This document shows, one piece after another, positions 30,451 to 44,087 of a stretch of 64,000 nt of DNA (position 1 is its first letter; each line of letters opens with the position of its first letter). Below the pieces are notes generated by a model, which worked only from the letters and a program-made list of their open reading frames with translations, was not told the DNA's origin and ran no database searches. The stretch covers positions 21,947 to 85,946 of the forward strand of contig NZ_JAUXXP010000039.1 in assembly GCF_030684895.1 (NCBI RefSeq). The letters are read 5' to 3'. The DNA comes from Pseudomonas sp. (GTDB lineage: Bacteria; Pseudomonadota; Gammaproteobacteria; Pseudomonadales; Pseudomonadaceae). The position numbers were made by a program, and so were the translations under genes.

Positions 30451-31419
30451 ATGAGTAGGGATGCGCTTGAACAAAACCAGATACCGATCTATTTCGTTGC
30501 GGTCATTGCAGCGGCAATCGGTGGGTTAATAGCTCCTGCAGCTACGCAGAGCCTGAACGCATTAGTGACCCCGACTATCGCCGTGCTGATGTACGCGATG
30601 TTCCTGCAAATCCCCTTTCTTGATTTCCGCGAGAGTCTTAGCAACAAACGCTTCATGTCTGCCTTGCTGATCGCCAATTTTGTACTGATTCCACTGTTGG
30701 TGTGGGCACTAACCAGAGGGCTCGCAGAACACCCGGCAGTACTAATCGGCGCTCTTCTGGTTTTGCTCACTCCCTGTATCGACTACGTGGTGGTATTTAC
30801 GCACATAGGCAGAGGCGACTCGCGTGCGATTCTTGCAGCAACCCCCATCCTCTTGCTGTTGCAACTTGTGCTGTTGCCTGTGTATTTGGCTTTTATGCTA
30901 GGGGAGCAATCCCAAGTCGTTATCTCGATAGCGCCTTTCGCTGAAGCCTTTCTCGCACTGATTGTCGTGCCTTTATTGCTCGCGGTGGCTACAGCAGCCT
31001 TGGCTAAGCGCTCGCGGATCGTAGGTCGCTGGAACACCGTATGGGCATGGATGCCAGTCCCTGCGATGGCGGCAGTTCTCATTGCGGTGGTTGGGTCGCA
31101 AATCTCGCCAGTGGTACGTGATATCGACCAGCTTTTACCGGTGATCCCGGTGTATATCGGTTTCATGCTTTTGGCCCCCGTAGTGGGCGCACTCGCTTCA
31201 AAAGCTTATAAACTGCCCGCCTCGACGGCGAGAGCGGTTACTTTCAGTACCGCCACACGTAACTCGTTGGTGGTTCTTCCGCTGGCCCTGGCATTACCTG
31301 AAGAAATACGAGGGCTTGCAGCCGCAGCGGTCATCACCCAGACACTGGTTGAGTTGGTGGGTGAACTTGTCTACATCCGGGCAGTGCCGATTCTCATCTG
31401 GCGTAAAAAAAGCCGCTGA
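30451..31419 (+). CDS. Arsenic resistance protein / bile acid:Na+ symporter superfamily permease
   Basis: 322 aa, about 10 TM segments; LLTPCIDYVVVFTHIGRGDSRAILAATPILLLLQ resembles ACR3-like permeases. Confidence 0.75.
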   Translation: MSRDALEQNQIPIYFVAVIAAAIGGLIAPAATQSLNALVTPTIAVLMYAMFLQIPFLDFRESLSNKRFMSALLIANFVLIPLLVWALTRGLAEHPAVLIGALLVLLTPCIDYVVVFTHIGRGDSRAILAATPILLLLQLVLLPVYLAFMLGEQSQVVISIAPFAEAFLALIVVPLLLAVATAALAKRSRIVGRWNTVWAWMPVPAMAAVLIAVVGSQISPVVRDIDQLLPVIPVYIGFMLLAPVVGALASKAYKLPASTARAVTFSTATRNSLVVLPLALALPEEIRGLAAAAVITQTLVELVGELVYIRAVPILIWRKKSR

Positions 31420-31470
31420 GGACGTCACGGCACAGTCACCGCCCACATTGAGCGGTATTTACGGTAAGCA

Positions 31471-31499
31471 AAAAGCCCCGCTCAAGAGCGGGGCTTTTC
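31471..31499. terminator. Bidirectional terminator between convergent permease and czcA
   Basis: AAAAAGCCCCGCTCAAGAGCGGGGCTTTT. Confidence 0.8.
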
Positions 31500-31525
31500 A
31501 GTTGCAAACGAATAGCGCTGTGAAC

Positions 31526-35001
<3,476 letters not shown>

Positions 35002-35015
35002 AGCTCGACTCCGAA

Positions 35016-36605
35016 TTAGTGGTCATGGCTCGCGCCGGCTTTGCCAAGCTCAGCTTTGATCAGGAAGCTGTTCTTCAGCGCGTATCGATCGCCCGCCTTC
35101 AGACCCGAGATAACCTCGACGAAGTGGCCGTCGGATTTGCCCAGCTCAAGAGGCCGAGCTTCTAGCTGGTTATCGAAGCGGCCGAACACTACCTGCCAAT
35201 CGCGAACGGTCTGGATCGCTTCGACCGCTACTGCAACGGGAACGTCGTTCTCCTGGGCAATCACCTCGACCGTCACTGGCAAACCAGGCCGCCATATCCG
35301 ATCTGGGTTGGCTAGCACGATGCGAGCAGTCGCCGAGCGGGTTTGCGCCCCAACCAGAGCGCTGACATAGGAAATGGAGCCCTTAGCCGTGGCGGCGAAT
35401 GCGCTGGAGCTCACGACAACGTTTTGCCCTTCGGCGATTACGCCCAAGTCTTTCGCCGCGACGGTTGAGTCCACCCATACGGTCGACAAATCCGAGACGG
35501 TAAAGACTGCGGAGTCCTCTTTGAGTACTTCACCAACAGAGATGCTTTTGCTGGTTATCACGCCATCGATAGGGGCACGAATCTCGAATTCGGTGAGATT
35601 CTGGCCTTTGGCCGGGGCACCGCCCAGCGAAGCGATTTGTTGCTGGACGCGCTGCACTGCGATAGCAGCTTCCTGCATGGCAACTTGCGCCTGCAGGAAG
35701 TCCTGCTCGGCGGAAATCTTCTCTTCCCACAATTGCTTTTCACGTGCATAGGTCGTGCGGGCAAGCGCAGAGCGTTGCTGGGCGGCCATTAGCTCGCCAC
35801 GCAGTTCGGCCAGCGCCTGGCTGGAGATTTTGGCCAATACCTGACCCTTGCTGACCGTATCGCCAGCACTAACCGCCACCGAGTCGACGCGCCCGGCAAG
35901 TTGCGGGGTCACCTGAACCGTGCGGTCACCGTTGTAACGAACCTCGCCGAGCACTTGCAGCGTGGAGGCGATTTTCGCTGGACCAGCAGTGGCGAGCGTG
36001 ACGCCACCCTGCTCAAGCTGCGCATCCGTCATCGTCACGCGGCCCTCAACCTGCTCGTAACCGAACGAATAGCTCTTGCCACTGTGCTTGGCGCTGATGG
36101 AAACCTGGAATGAATGCGGCTCTACAACCGCGGCATCGCCACGTAGGTAGTCATTCTCTTTGCTGAAATTGATGATTTGCGCAGGTTGGCCAAGACGCAA
36201 CAAGGTCACCTGTACCGTGCTTTCAGTAGGATTTAAAAGCTTACCGTCCAGGTAGGTATAGAGCCTGAACTGAGGCTCTACGCCCTCCTCAAAAATCGTC
36301 ACTTCAAGTGCATAATCACCCTCGGTGAAAAGCTTGCCGCCATGCTCGCCCTTGGTGGGTTCTACAGTTTCATGGTGCTCTTTATCTGCATGCTCATCGG
36401 CCTCTTCATGCTCGTCGGCCGAAGCCTCCCCGTGGTGCTCGGGATCTGCGTGAGCCGATACATCCTCATGACTCTCATCATGGCCATGGCCTTCCTCCCC
36501 GGACTTACCAGGGCTACCACTTAGAATCAGACCCGCCACGGCTAAACCGATGACGACAACAGCCACAATCATCAGCCACTGCTTTCTGGGAGTTGTTGAT
36601 GCCAT
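35016..36605 (-). CDS. czcB: RND periplasmic adaptor CzcB with His-rich N-terminal region
   Basis: MASTTPRKQWLMIV...; GHGHDESHEDVSAHADPEHHGEASADEHEEADEHADKEHHE; membrane fusion protein motifs; RBS GGAG. Confidence 0.92.
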   Translation of the reverse strand: MASTTPRKQWLMIVAVVVIGLAVAGLILSGSPGKSGEEGHGHDESHEDVSAHADPEHHGEASADEHEEADEHADKEHHETVEPTKGEHGGKLFTEGDYALEVTIFEEGVEPQFRLYTYLDGKLLNPTESTVQVTLLRLGQPAQIINFSKENDYLRGDAAVVEPHSFQVSISAKHSGKSYSFGYEQVEGRVTMTDAQLEQGGVTLATAGPAKIASTLQVLGEVRYNGDRTVQVTPQLAGRVDSVAVSAGDTVSKGQVLAKISSQALAELRGELMAAQQRSALARTTYAREKQLWEEKISAEQDFLQAQVAMQEAAIAVQRVQQQIASLGGAPAKGQNLTEFEIRAPIDGVITSKSISVGEVLKEDSAVFTVSDLSTVWVDSTVAAKDLGVIAEGQNVVVSSSAFAATAKGSISYVSALVGAQTRSATARIVLANPDRIWRPGLPVTVEVIAQENDVPVAVAVEAIQTVRDWQVVFGRFDNQLEARPLELGKSDGHFVEVISGLKAGDRYALKNSFLIKAELGKAGASHDH

Positions 36606-36757
36606 TGGTAACTCCAAATTATCAAAAGTATTGAATTTGACTCATGCCCAGGCGGCGACTAAACGCGCTCAATAAACATGCAGCCGCCAGGAAAGCAGGC
36701 GAGGCTTCATGTCGCATGACGCGACCATCTAAGGCGTTATGTAGGTGTGAGAGATGC

Positions 36758-38041
36758 TTATTTTTTGAATTCGATGTTGAGTTGGGAGCCGTAAATCTTC
36801 TCCAAGCTCACCCAGGCCGAAATAGCTTCATCCAGGGTATTCAGGTATTGGGAGCGCATGCTTACGAGGGTGCGCTGAGCATCGAGTACATCGATAAAGG
36901 CAAACTTGCCCATCTCGAATCCACGTACTGCGCCCTCTACTGCTTGCTGCGCGGTCGGCAGCAGTGTGCCGCTGATCGAGTCGACTTCACTTCTAGCGCT
37001 TTCCCACTGCTCAAATGCCTGCTGGGCTTCCGCGCGCAGGCGGAGCTCTGCGGCATTGCGCAAATCCCGCGCTTGGTCAGCTCCTTGAGCAGCGGCCAGC
37101 ACATTGCCTTGGTTGCGGTTGAACAACGGAATAGGCATCGACAAGCCGAGCAAATTGACGCGCTCGCCAAGCCCTTCGTCGTACTGGCTGCCAACGCTGA
37201 CGGTGAGGTCTGGAATGCGCTGCGACTTTTCGAGTTCCAAGGAAGACTCGGCACGCTGGATTTGCGTGTTGGCCAGCCGTAGGTCCGCTGTATCTGTTAT
37301 GCGTGCAAGCATCTCAGCCTGCGACGGCAGGTACGGCAGGCGCTCAAGATCACCCTCGACATGCGCGAAGTTCGGTGTCTTGGCACCCGTTATGAGCGCC
37401 AGTTGCTTGTAGGCATTGCTTTGATTGAGGCGTGCGCGATTCAGCTCCAGTTGAATTTCCGAAAGCTGCACCTGAGCACGCGAAATTTCGATTGGCGAAG
37501 CCTTGCCGGCCTTTACGCGCCCTTCGACCACCTGAAGTCCGCGACGGGCAAGGTCTAACGACTGTGTGGAAAGCTGCAGTCCTTCCTGGGCACGCAGAGC
37601 TGAGTAAAAGGCCTGGATGACCTCAGCGCGCAAGATGTTTTTCTTACGCTCCAGATCAATCGCCACCGCGTCCTGATCACGCTCAGACACATCAATACGC
37701 GCGCTACGCTTGCCGCCCAGCTCAATTGGCTGAGATACCTGAATGCTGGTAACGCGCGACTCACTGCGCGTGTCCTCAACGCTCCAGGACAACTCAGGAT
37801 TCGGGATCAGCCCAGCTTGAGTACGAGCACCTTCGGCAATACCTGTATTCCATTGTGCTGCAGCGAACTCCTGGTTCTCAGTGAGCGCTTGCGCAAACGC
37901 CTCATCAATCGTTATTGACTGCCTTGTTGATTCGGCAGCAGTTGTTGGAACTGGAGCAATTAACAATGCAGCCAGTAGCCCTGAAAATACACAGAATTTA
38001 CCTATTCCAACTCCATGTCCGGCCATTGTTTTTACATGCAC
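36758..38041 (-). CDS. czcC: RND outer membrane factor CzcC
   Basis: 427 aa TolC-like; upstream of czcB. Confidence 0.9.
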   Translation of the reverse strand: MHVKTMAGHGVGIGKFCVFSGLLAALLIAPVPTTAAESTRQSITIDEAFAQALTENQEFAAAQWNTGIAEGARTQAGLIPNPELSWSVEDTRSESRVTSIQVSQPIELGGKRSARIDVSERDQDAVAIDLERKKNILRAEVIQAFYSALRAQEGLQLSTQSLDLARRGLQVVEGRVKAGKASPIEISRAQVQLSEIQLELNRARLNQSNAYKQLALITGAKTPNFAHVEGDLERLPYLPSQAEMLARITDTADLRLANTQIQRAESSLELEKSQRIPDLTVSVGSQYDEGLGERVNLLGLSMPIPLFNRNQGNVLAAAQGADQARDLRNAAELRLRAEAQQAFEQWESARSEVDSISGTLLPTAQQAVEGAVRGFEMGKFAFIDVLDAQRTLVSMRSQYLNTLDEAISAWVSLEKIYGSQLNIEFKK

Positions 38042-38196
38042 TTAAAGTCCTCCACAGAACTAGCTCTGCTGGAATATAATGAAGGCCTTTATATTTATTA
38101 ATCCCGAGGGATATCGAGGATTATCGCTTGGGAAAATAAGTAGAAAGCCAATTCCCGGCAGAATGTAGTGCTCCATGCCTATCAGCAAGGTGACTG

Positions 38197-38216
38197 GAAA
38201 ATTACAAATACGTTAT
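38197..38216 (-). promoter_or_regulatory. Putative CzcR/CopR-like box upstream of czcC, in the czcC/czcR divergent region
   Basis: Minus strand ATAACGTATTTGTAATTTTC; same TGTAATTTTC core as at 28083. Confidence 0.55.
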
Positions 38217-38596
38217 CCAGCACTTTTCCAAGTAGGCCTGTATTAGTATTGGCAGCGCTCAAGAGAGCAGGCAATTTAGCGCCCAGCAACAACTAGAAAC
38301 AAACACCGTTAAATAGCGGTTGCCTCGCGGGTAGCGCCCCCGGGCAGCCCTGCCAGTAAATAGTTGGGTGTTTTGGATAAGGACTAGTACTGCGACATGT
38401 TGTCGCTTAACCCCTTTTAGCCATGCGAAATAGGCATTACAGCTTGACCCTAAAGCCGCTTCAGGCTTTAGCCTTGGAGCAACCTGAAAAGCCGTAGGTC
38501 ATATCCGTGACCGCCGATGAAAGAATTAAAACCACTCCGCAGCCATAACAAAAAAATATCTAAAAATACTGGCCGCATATTTTAAGGTGAATTTTT

Positions 38597-39271
38597 ATGC
38601 GAATCCTTATTGTCGAGGACGAGCCCAAGACTGCCGAATACTTACACCAAGGTTTAAGCGAAAGTGGCTATGTAGTTGATAAGGCCGCCACTGGCGTGGA
38701 CGGTCTCCACCTTGTTAGGCAGCACACTTACGACTTGGTAGTGCTTGATGTAAACCTGCCTGGAATTGATGGTTGGGGCGTGCTTGAGCATATACGCAGT
38801 AACAGCAGTACTCGCGTGATAATGCTGACTGCACGCGGGCGCTTAGTGGATAAAATTAAAGGCCTGGATTTGGGGGCGGATGATTATTTAGTCAAACCGT
38901 TCGAGTTCCCTGAGTTACTTGCGCGAATTCGTACGTTGCTACGGCGAAGCGAGCAAATTCCAGTACCGGAAGTGCTGCGGGTAGCCGACCTTGAGCTTGA
39001 TCCGGCGAGGCACCGCGCGTTCCGTGGTGAGCAGCGCATCGACCTGACCACTAAAGAGTTTGCGTTGCTGCACCTACTGATGCGCCGCTCTGGGGAAGTG
39101 CTATCGCGCACCCAGATCATTTCGCTGGTCTGGGATATGAATTTTGACTGCGACACCAACGTCGTCGAAGTCTCCATCCGCAGACTACGCGCCAAAATTG
39201 ATGACCCGTTCGATAACAAGCTGATTCACACCCTCAGGGGTGTCGGGTACGTGCTTGAGGAACGTGCATGA
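38597..39271 (+). CDS. czcR: Heavy-metal response regulator CzcR/CopR type
   Basis: 224 aa; [39 protein letters not shown]...[43 protein letters not shown]; divergent from czcCBA. Confidence 0.85.
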   Translation: MRILIVEDEPKTAEYLHQGLSESGYVVDKAATGVDGLHLVRQHTYDLVVLDVNLPGIDGWGVLEHIRSNSSTRVIMLTARGRLVDKIKGLDLGADDYLVKPFEFPELLARIRTLLRRSEQIPVPEVLRVADLELDPARHRAFRGEQRIDLTTKEFALLHLLMRRSGEVLSRTQIISLVWDMNFDCDTNVVEVSIRRLRAKIDDPFDNKLIHTLRGVGYVLEERA

Positions 39272-40671
39272 AGCCGACCAGTCTATCCATGCGCCTTGGC
39301 CTGTCGGTCAGCGTGATGGGGGCGGCACTGGTTGTTCTGCTAGCAGCACTCGCCTACTTCGCGCTTACCCATGAGCTGGACTCGTTGGCCAAGCAGAGTC
39401 TTGACGGCAAACTTGAGCAGATTCAGCACAATCTCGCCGAAGACATGAGCGCACATGCAATTGCCCAGCAACCTCACGAGCTGCTGGATCTGGTCATGGG
39501 GCATGACAATCTGCACCTGACGATCTACGGGAAAAAGTCAGGCACCAAATTACTCCTGAATCTGGGTGAGAAATCCAGGGAGCCCATTCTTGCCAACATA
39601 CCAGCAGGCGATACCCCTATTTACCAAAGCTGGTCGGATGCTGAGGGAAACAACTTCCTGACCGCATCCAAGGTGATGCTGCTCAACGACGGCGACCACG
39701 TCAGGGTCTTACTCTCAATTGATCGATCTGCCGACGAAGCACTGCTCAGTGCCTACCTCAAGTCAACGTTGATCGCGCTCCCTCTTCTTCTGGCGCTAAT
39801 TGGCATGGGCGCATGGTGGATTGTACAACGGGGCCTTTCTCCGCTCCGGCAATTTCGCCAGGTTGCATCGCTGATATCCACGCAGGATCTGACCCATCGG
39901 ATTTCCGTCGACAAACTTCCACAAGAACTCAGCGCGCTGGCCCACGGCATCAACTTCATGCTGCATCGTCTTGATGGTGGCGTTCAGCAGCTATCGCAGT
40001 TCTCTGATGACCTGGCCCATGAGTTGCGCTCACCTATCACCAACCTGATGGGTAAAGCGCAGGTAACGCTCTCAAGAGAGCGTCCACCTGAGGAGTACAA
40101 AGCCGTACTGGAATGCTGCACAGAAGAGCTGGAGCGCGTCACCCGAATCGTGTCCGACATGCTGTTTCTCGCTCAAGTCAGCCACCCCGCATCCCTGGTT
40201 CCCTTCGAGAAGATTGCACTGGAGGACGAGGCAAGACGCGTTGTGGATCTGTTCAGCATCTCCGCTGAAGAGAAACAGATCAGCCTGAGCATTTCCGGGG
40301 CCGGCCGAACCTTCGGTGATCGGCTGATGGTACAGCGCGCCATTTCAAACCTCTTGTCCAATGCGATTCGGCACAGCCCCATTGGCGCAAACATCTCGCT
40401 GCTGATCGAGAAGCACAGCGAAACCGTGTCGTTCTCGGTGGGAAACCCGGGGATTGGCATCCCCGCACAGCACATCCCTCATTTGTTCGAACGCTTCTAC
40501 CGCGTCGATACCAGCCGCTCTCGTGCCGAAGGTGGGACAGGGCTGGGCCTGGCAATTGTTCGCTCGATCATGAGCCTGCATCAGGGCACGGTCGAGGTCA
40601 GTAGCCTGCCAGGCAGCTTCACCGTATTCCGTTTGATCTTCCCCAAAGTCCGCAATGGTTCCTCGACCTAG
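39268..40671 (+). CDS. czcS: Heavy-metal sensor histidine kinase CzcS/CopS type
   Basis: 467 aa; [30 protein letters not shown]-box; overlaps czcR. Confidence 0.87.
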   Translation: MKPTSLSMRLGLSVSVMGAALVVLLAALAYFALTHELDSLAKQSLDGKLEQIQHNLAEDMSAHAIAQQPHELLDLVMGHDNLHLTIYGKKSGTKLLLNLGEKSREPILANIPAGDTPIYQSWSDAEGNNFLTASKVMLLNDGDHVRVLLSIDRSADEALLSAYLKSTLIALPLLLALIGMGAWWIVQRGLSPLRQFRQVASLISTQDLTHRISVDKLPQELSALAHGINFMLHRLDGGVQQLSQFSDDLAHELRSPITNLMGKAQVTLSRERPPEEYKAVLECCTEELERVTRIVSDMLFLAQVSHPASLVPFEKIALEDEARRVVDLFSISAEEKQISLSISGAGRTFGDRLMVQRAISNLLSNAIRHSPIGANISLLIEKHSETVSFSVGNPGIGIPAQHIPHLFERFYRVDTSRSRAEGGTGLGLAIVRSIMSLHQGTVEVSSLPGSFTVFRLIFPKVRNGSST

Positions 40672-40799
40672 ACCTGCAGGCGTACAGGCATAACGACCAG
40701 CCGAAGATTGGCCGCAGAGGAACCCGCCCCTATTCGGAGAGCACGGCATACAGCGACGGCTCCCCGATATGCCACCCCCCTGAACATGGATAAACAACA

Positions 40800-42059
40800 A
40801 TGAAGAAGACCCTCTTGGCAGTCGCGGTGAGTACTGGGGTACTCAGTCTTAGCCAGCCAGCCGCAGCTGAGTTTTTCGCAGACAGCAAAGCCGGGCTGGA
40901 AGCGCGTAACTTCTATTTCAATCGCGACTTCCGCCAAGACTCAGCCAGCCAATCAAAGCAGGAAGAATGGGCCCAGGGCTTCCTGCTGCGCTACGAATCC
41001 GGGTTCACCGAAGGGACAGTCGGCGTGGGCATCGACGCCATTGGCATGCTTGGCCTCAAGCTGGACTCTAGCGCCGACCGCTCAGGCTCGGGCCTGCTCA
41101 AGCGCGATAAAGAAGCACCTCGTGCCGCGCAGGATGAATATGGTGAGATGGGCTTAACCGCGAAGCTGCGCGCCTCAAACAGCGTGCTGAAACTGGGCAC
41201 GCTGCAACCCAGACTGCCAACCGTCCAAGCAAACGATTCGCGCCTGCTGCCACAGACCTTTCAAGGCGGGCACCTGAATTCGCTGGAGATTGACGGGCTT
41301 ACCTTCGATGCAGGCCAGCTCAAGCAAGTAAGTCAGCGCGACTCATCCGATAGCGAAGACCTCAGCATTGCCAGCGGCGCAGCCCGCGCTATCAGCGGCG
41401 GCGGAACCCAGACGAGCGATGAATTCAACTTCGCCGGGGCGACCTACAAATGGAACAGCAACCTGGCTACCGGCTACAACTACGGCAATCTGGATGACTT
41501 CTATAAGCAGCATATTTTCACGGTCCTGCACACCTTGCCGTTGGGTGATAAACAGTCGCTGAAAACTGATCTGCGCTACGCCCGCTCTACCGACGAAGGT
41601 AACAGCAACGTCGACAACAAGGCATTCGGAGCAATGTTTACCTACGCCTTTGGTGGCCACGCCCTCGGCGTTGGCTACCAGAGCATGAGCGGAGACACCG
41701 GTTACGCCTACATCAACGGCACCGATCCGTTCCTGGTCAACTATGTACAGATCGGCGACTTCGCTAACAAAGACGAAACCTCATGGCAGGCCCGCTATGA
41801 CTTCAACTTTGCCAGCGTTGGCATCCCTGGCTTGACGTTCATGACCCGTTACCTGACTGGTGACAATATTGATCTAGGCGCAGGCAAAGCCGATGGTAAG
41901 GAGTGGGAGCGCAACACTGACATCGCCTATGTCTTCCAGGACGGCGTACTGAAAAACCTGGGCGTGAAATGGCGCAACGCCACACTACGTTCAACCAACT
42001 TCGGCAACGACGTTGATGAGAACCGCCTGATCGTCAGCTACACACTTCCACTGTTGTAA
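40800..42059 (+). CDS. OprD-family outer membrane porin (copy 2, divergent)
   Basis: 419 aa; signal peptide, FFADSKAGLEARNFYFNRDFRQ..., C-terminal DENRLIVSYTLPLL. Confidence 0.9.
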   Translation: MKKTLLAVAVSTGVLSLSQPAAAEFFADSKAGLEARNFYFNRDFRQDSASQSKQEEWAQGFLLRYESGFTEGTVGVGIDAIGMLGLKLDSSADRSGSGLLKRDKEAPRAAQDEYGEMGLTAKLRASNSVLKLGTLQPRLPTVQANDSRLLPQTFQGGHLNSLEIDGLTFDAGQLKQVSQRDSSDSEDLSIASGAARAISGGGTQTSDEFNFAGATYKWNSNLATGYNYGNLDDFYKQHIFTVLHTLPLGDKQSLKTDLRYARSTDEGNSNVDNKAFGAMFTYAFGGHALGVGYQSMSGDTGYAYINGTDPFLVNYVQIGDFANKDETSWQARYDFNFASVGIPGLTFMTRYLTGDNIDLGAGKADGKEWERNTDIAYVFQDGVLKNLGVKWRNATLRSTNFGNDVDENRLIVSYTLPLL

Positions 42060-42185
42060 TCACGTTCATTGAGGAGACGCAGGACGCGCTTGGATCAAGG
42101 AAGATCCAACATCGCGAGCCTCACCCACACTGTGCTGCACTGCAGAGCTTGATATGCAAGTGTTAGTTAACTGAAAGAAAAACGC

Positions 42186-42216
42186 TTGACCTTGCCGCCG
42201 TGGAAAGGTTGAAGAT
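42186..42216 (+). promoter_or_regulatory. Orphan CueR/MerR-type promoter upstream of the cus-like operon
   Basis: TTGACC -35, dyad ACCTTGCC-GCCGT-GGAAAGGT (42189-42209), 19-bp spacer to GAAGAT; no merR-type gene adjacent. Confidence 0.55.
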
Positions 42217-42395
42217 ATGTCCAAGCCCAAGCAGAACCCGCCCGCCCGATGCTGGCTGGCACTACCAGTGCTCTAAATCGCCACAGTGACCAGACAATCC
42301 AGTTTATTGATCAAGTGTTCCATGGCACGTTTTATCGCTGTGTTGAGCAAAAGAGCTCTGCTAATGTTTATTCAGACACGCTAACGGCAACCGCT

Positions 42396-42734
42396 ATGTA
42401 TCGGTTTTTCTCGGTCCTGGTTTTGGTACTCAGCCTGATGCTGCCAGCTTTTGGCAGCATGCCGGCAGCTGAACCTTGCCCGATGCAAAGTGCCATGGCC
42501 GATATGGATCATGCCGGCAGTGAGGCTCCTTGCTGTGAGGACATGAGCGACACATCCAGCTCAGGCAGCAAATCCCCCTGCAAATCCGGTCAAGAATGCA
42601 ATACCAGCGTTTTTCTCCAGTCTATGGCGATTAAACCCTTCGCTCCGTTGCGTGCCCTCCCGGAAACAGCGCTGATACAGCCGCTCGCTAAACGAGAACC
42701 TGCCAGTCTTTGGCGTCCCCCGCGCGTCTCCTGA
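42396..42734 (+). CDS. Small secreted Cys/Met/His-containing protein preceding a cusCBA-like operon
   Basis: 112 aa from ATG 42396 (longer ORF possible from 42249); signal peptide then CPMQSAMADMDHAGSEAPCCEDMSDTSSSGSKSPCKSGQEC. Confidence 0.55.
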   Translation: MYRFFSVLVLVLSLMLPAFGSMPAAEPCPMQSAMADMDHAGSEAPCCEDMSDTSSSGSKSPCKSGQECNTSVFLQSMAIKPFAPLRALPETALIQPLAKREPASLWRPPRVS

Positions 42735-42824
42735 TGCTCTGATCTGAAATGCGCTCCGCTAAGGGAGCGTTCTGTTGTCGCCTGCATTTAGGCGGCATCG
42801 ATCAATGTCATTGGAGACGAAAGC

Positions 42825-44087
42825 ATGTCTGCTTTCCATATCGCACGCCTTGGTTGCTCAGGCGTGCTGGCTGTTGTGCTGTGGATGAGTTCATTTCTCA
42901 ACGCGCAGGCTGAGCCGCTTACGTTTGCTCGCGCGCAAACCCTTGCCGAACGTATGGCCCCTGAGAATATTGCCCGGCAGGCTCAAGTCGAGTCGGCACA
43001 ACAGGCTGTGCTGCCGTCGGATGCTCTACCTGATCCCAAGTTGATCCTGGGCGTGGATAACCTGCCTATTGAAGGCCCGGATCGCTACTCACTTAATCGC
43101 GACTTTATGACCATGCGCCGCATTGGCCTGATGCAGGAAGTGCCTAACAGCCATAAGCGCCAGGCTCGCCGGCAACTGGCTGAAGCCACGGTTACTCGTG
43201 CCGAAGCAGAGCAACGCGCGATGGTCTTGGAGACCAAGCGGCAGACGGCGCTGAGCTGGCTCGATGTCTATTACGCAGAGCGTCGCGTTGAGCTTTTCTC
43301 TGAGTTGGATGAACAGATCACCCTGCTGCGCTCAGCTATACAGGCATTGATCGCTGGCAACTCCGCGCGATCCAGCGAGCTTCTTCAGGCCGATCAGGAA
43401 GCACTAACGCTTGAGGACCGGCGTGATGAGTTGGATCGTGATGTTGCGATTGCACGCGCCACGTTACGCCGCTGGGTAGGCGATGATGCGAGTCAGCCAC
43501 TGGCCGGGACTCCACCTGCGCTTAGCTTGGAAGTACCGCACCTGCAGCATCGCCTGGGGGAACATCCAGATCTGCGGGCTGCGGCCGCCCGTGTAGGCGA
43601 AGCTAATGCTGAACTGGCCGAGGCAGTTTCCGAGAAGAAACCCGACTGGGGTGTGGAGTTCGCCTACAACAACCGTGATAACCAGTTCGGCGACATGGTG
43701 ATGGTGCAGTTCACCTTTGACCTGCCCATGTTCGTCGGCACCCGTCAGGGACCCAAGATCAACGCCAAGCAACACAGCGTGGCCCAGGTGGAGGCCGAAC
43801 AGGAAGTGCTGCTGCGCACTCACCAAGCCGAACTGGAAAGTGGCCTCGCCGAGTTGGCGCAGCTGCGCAAGATGTTGATCCGTACCGAACAACACCTTAT
43901 CCCTTTGTCGAGCAAGCGCGTGGATCTGGAGCTTGCTGCCTACAAAGCGGGCAACAGTCAATTGGCGGCTGTGATCAATGCCCGTCGTGACCTGATCGAG
44001 GCGCAACTGCGGAAAATCGACCAACAGCGCCAGCTCAGCCAGCTCTCCGCCAGTCTGTATTACGCCTATGTGGAGGGCCTGAAATGA
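42825..44087 (+). CDS. TolC-family outer membrane factor (CusC-like)
   Basis: 420 aa TolC-family helical protein; overlaps downstream adaptor gene. Confidence 0.85.
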   Translation: MSAFHIARLGCSGVLAVVLWMSSFLNAQAEPLTFARAQTLAERMAPENIARQAQVESAQQAVLPSDALPDPKLILGVDNLPIEGPDRYSLNRDFMTMRRIGLMQEVPNSHKRQARRQLAEATVTRAEAEQRAMVLETKRQTALSWLDVYYAERRVELFSELDEQITLLRSAIQALIAGNSARSSELLQADQEALTLEDRRDELDRDVAIARATLRRWVGDDASQPLAGTPPALSLEVPHLQHRLGEHPDLRAAAARVGEANAELAEAVSEKKPDWGVEFAYNNRDNQFGDMVMVQFTFDLPMFVGTRQGPKINAKQHSVAQVEAEQEVLLRTHQAELESGLAELAQLRKMLIRTEQHLIPLSSKRVDLELAAYKAGNSQLAAVINARRDLIEAQLRKIDQQRQLSQLSASLYYAYVEGLK

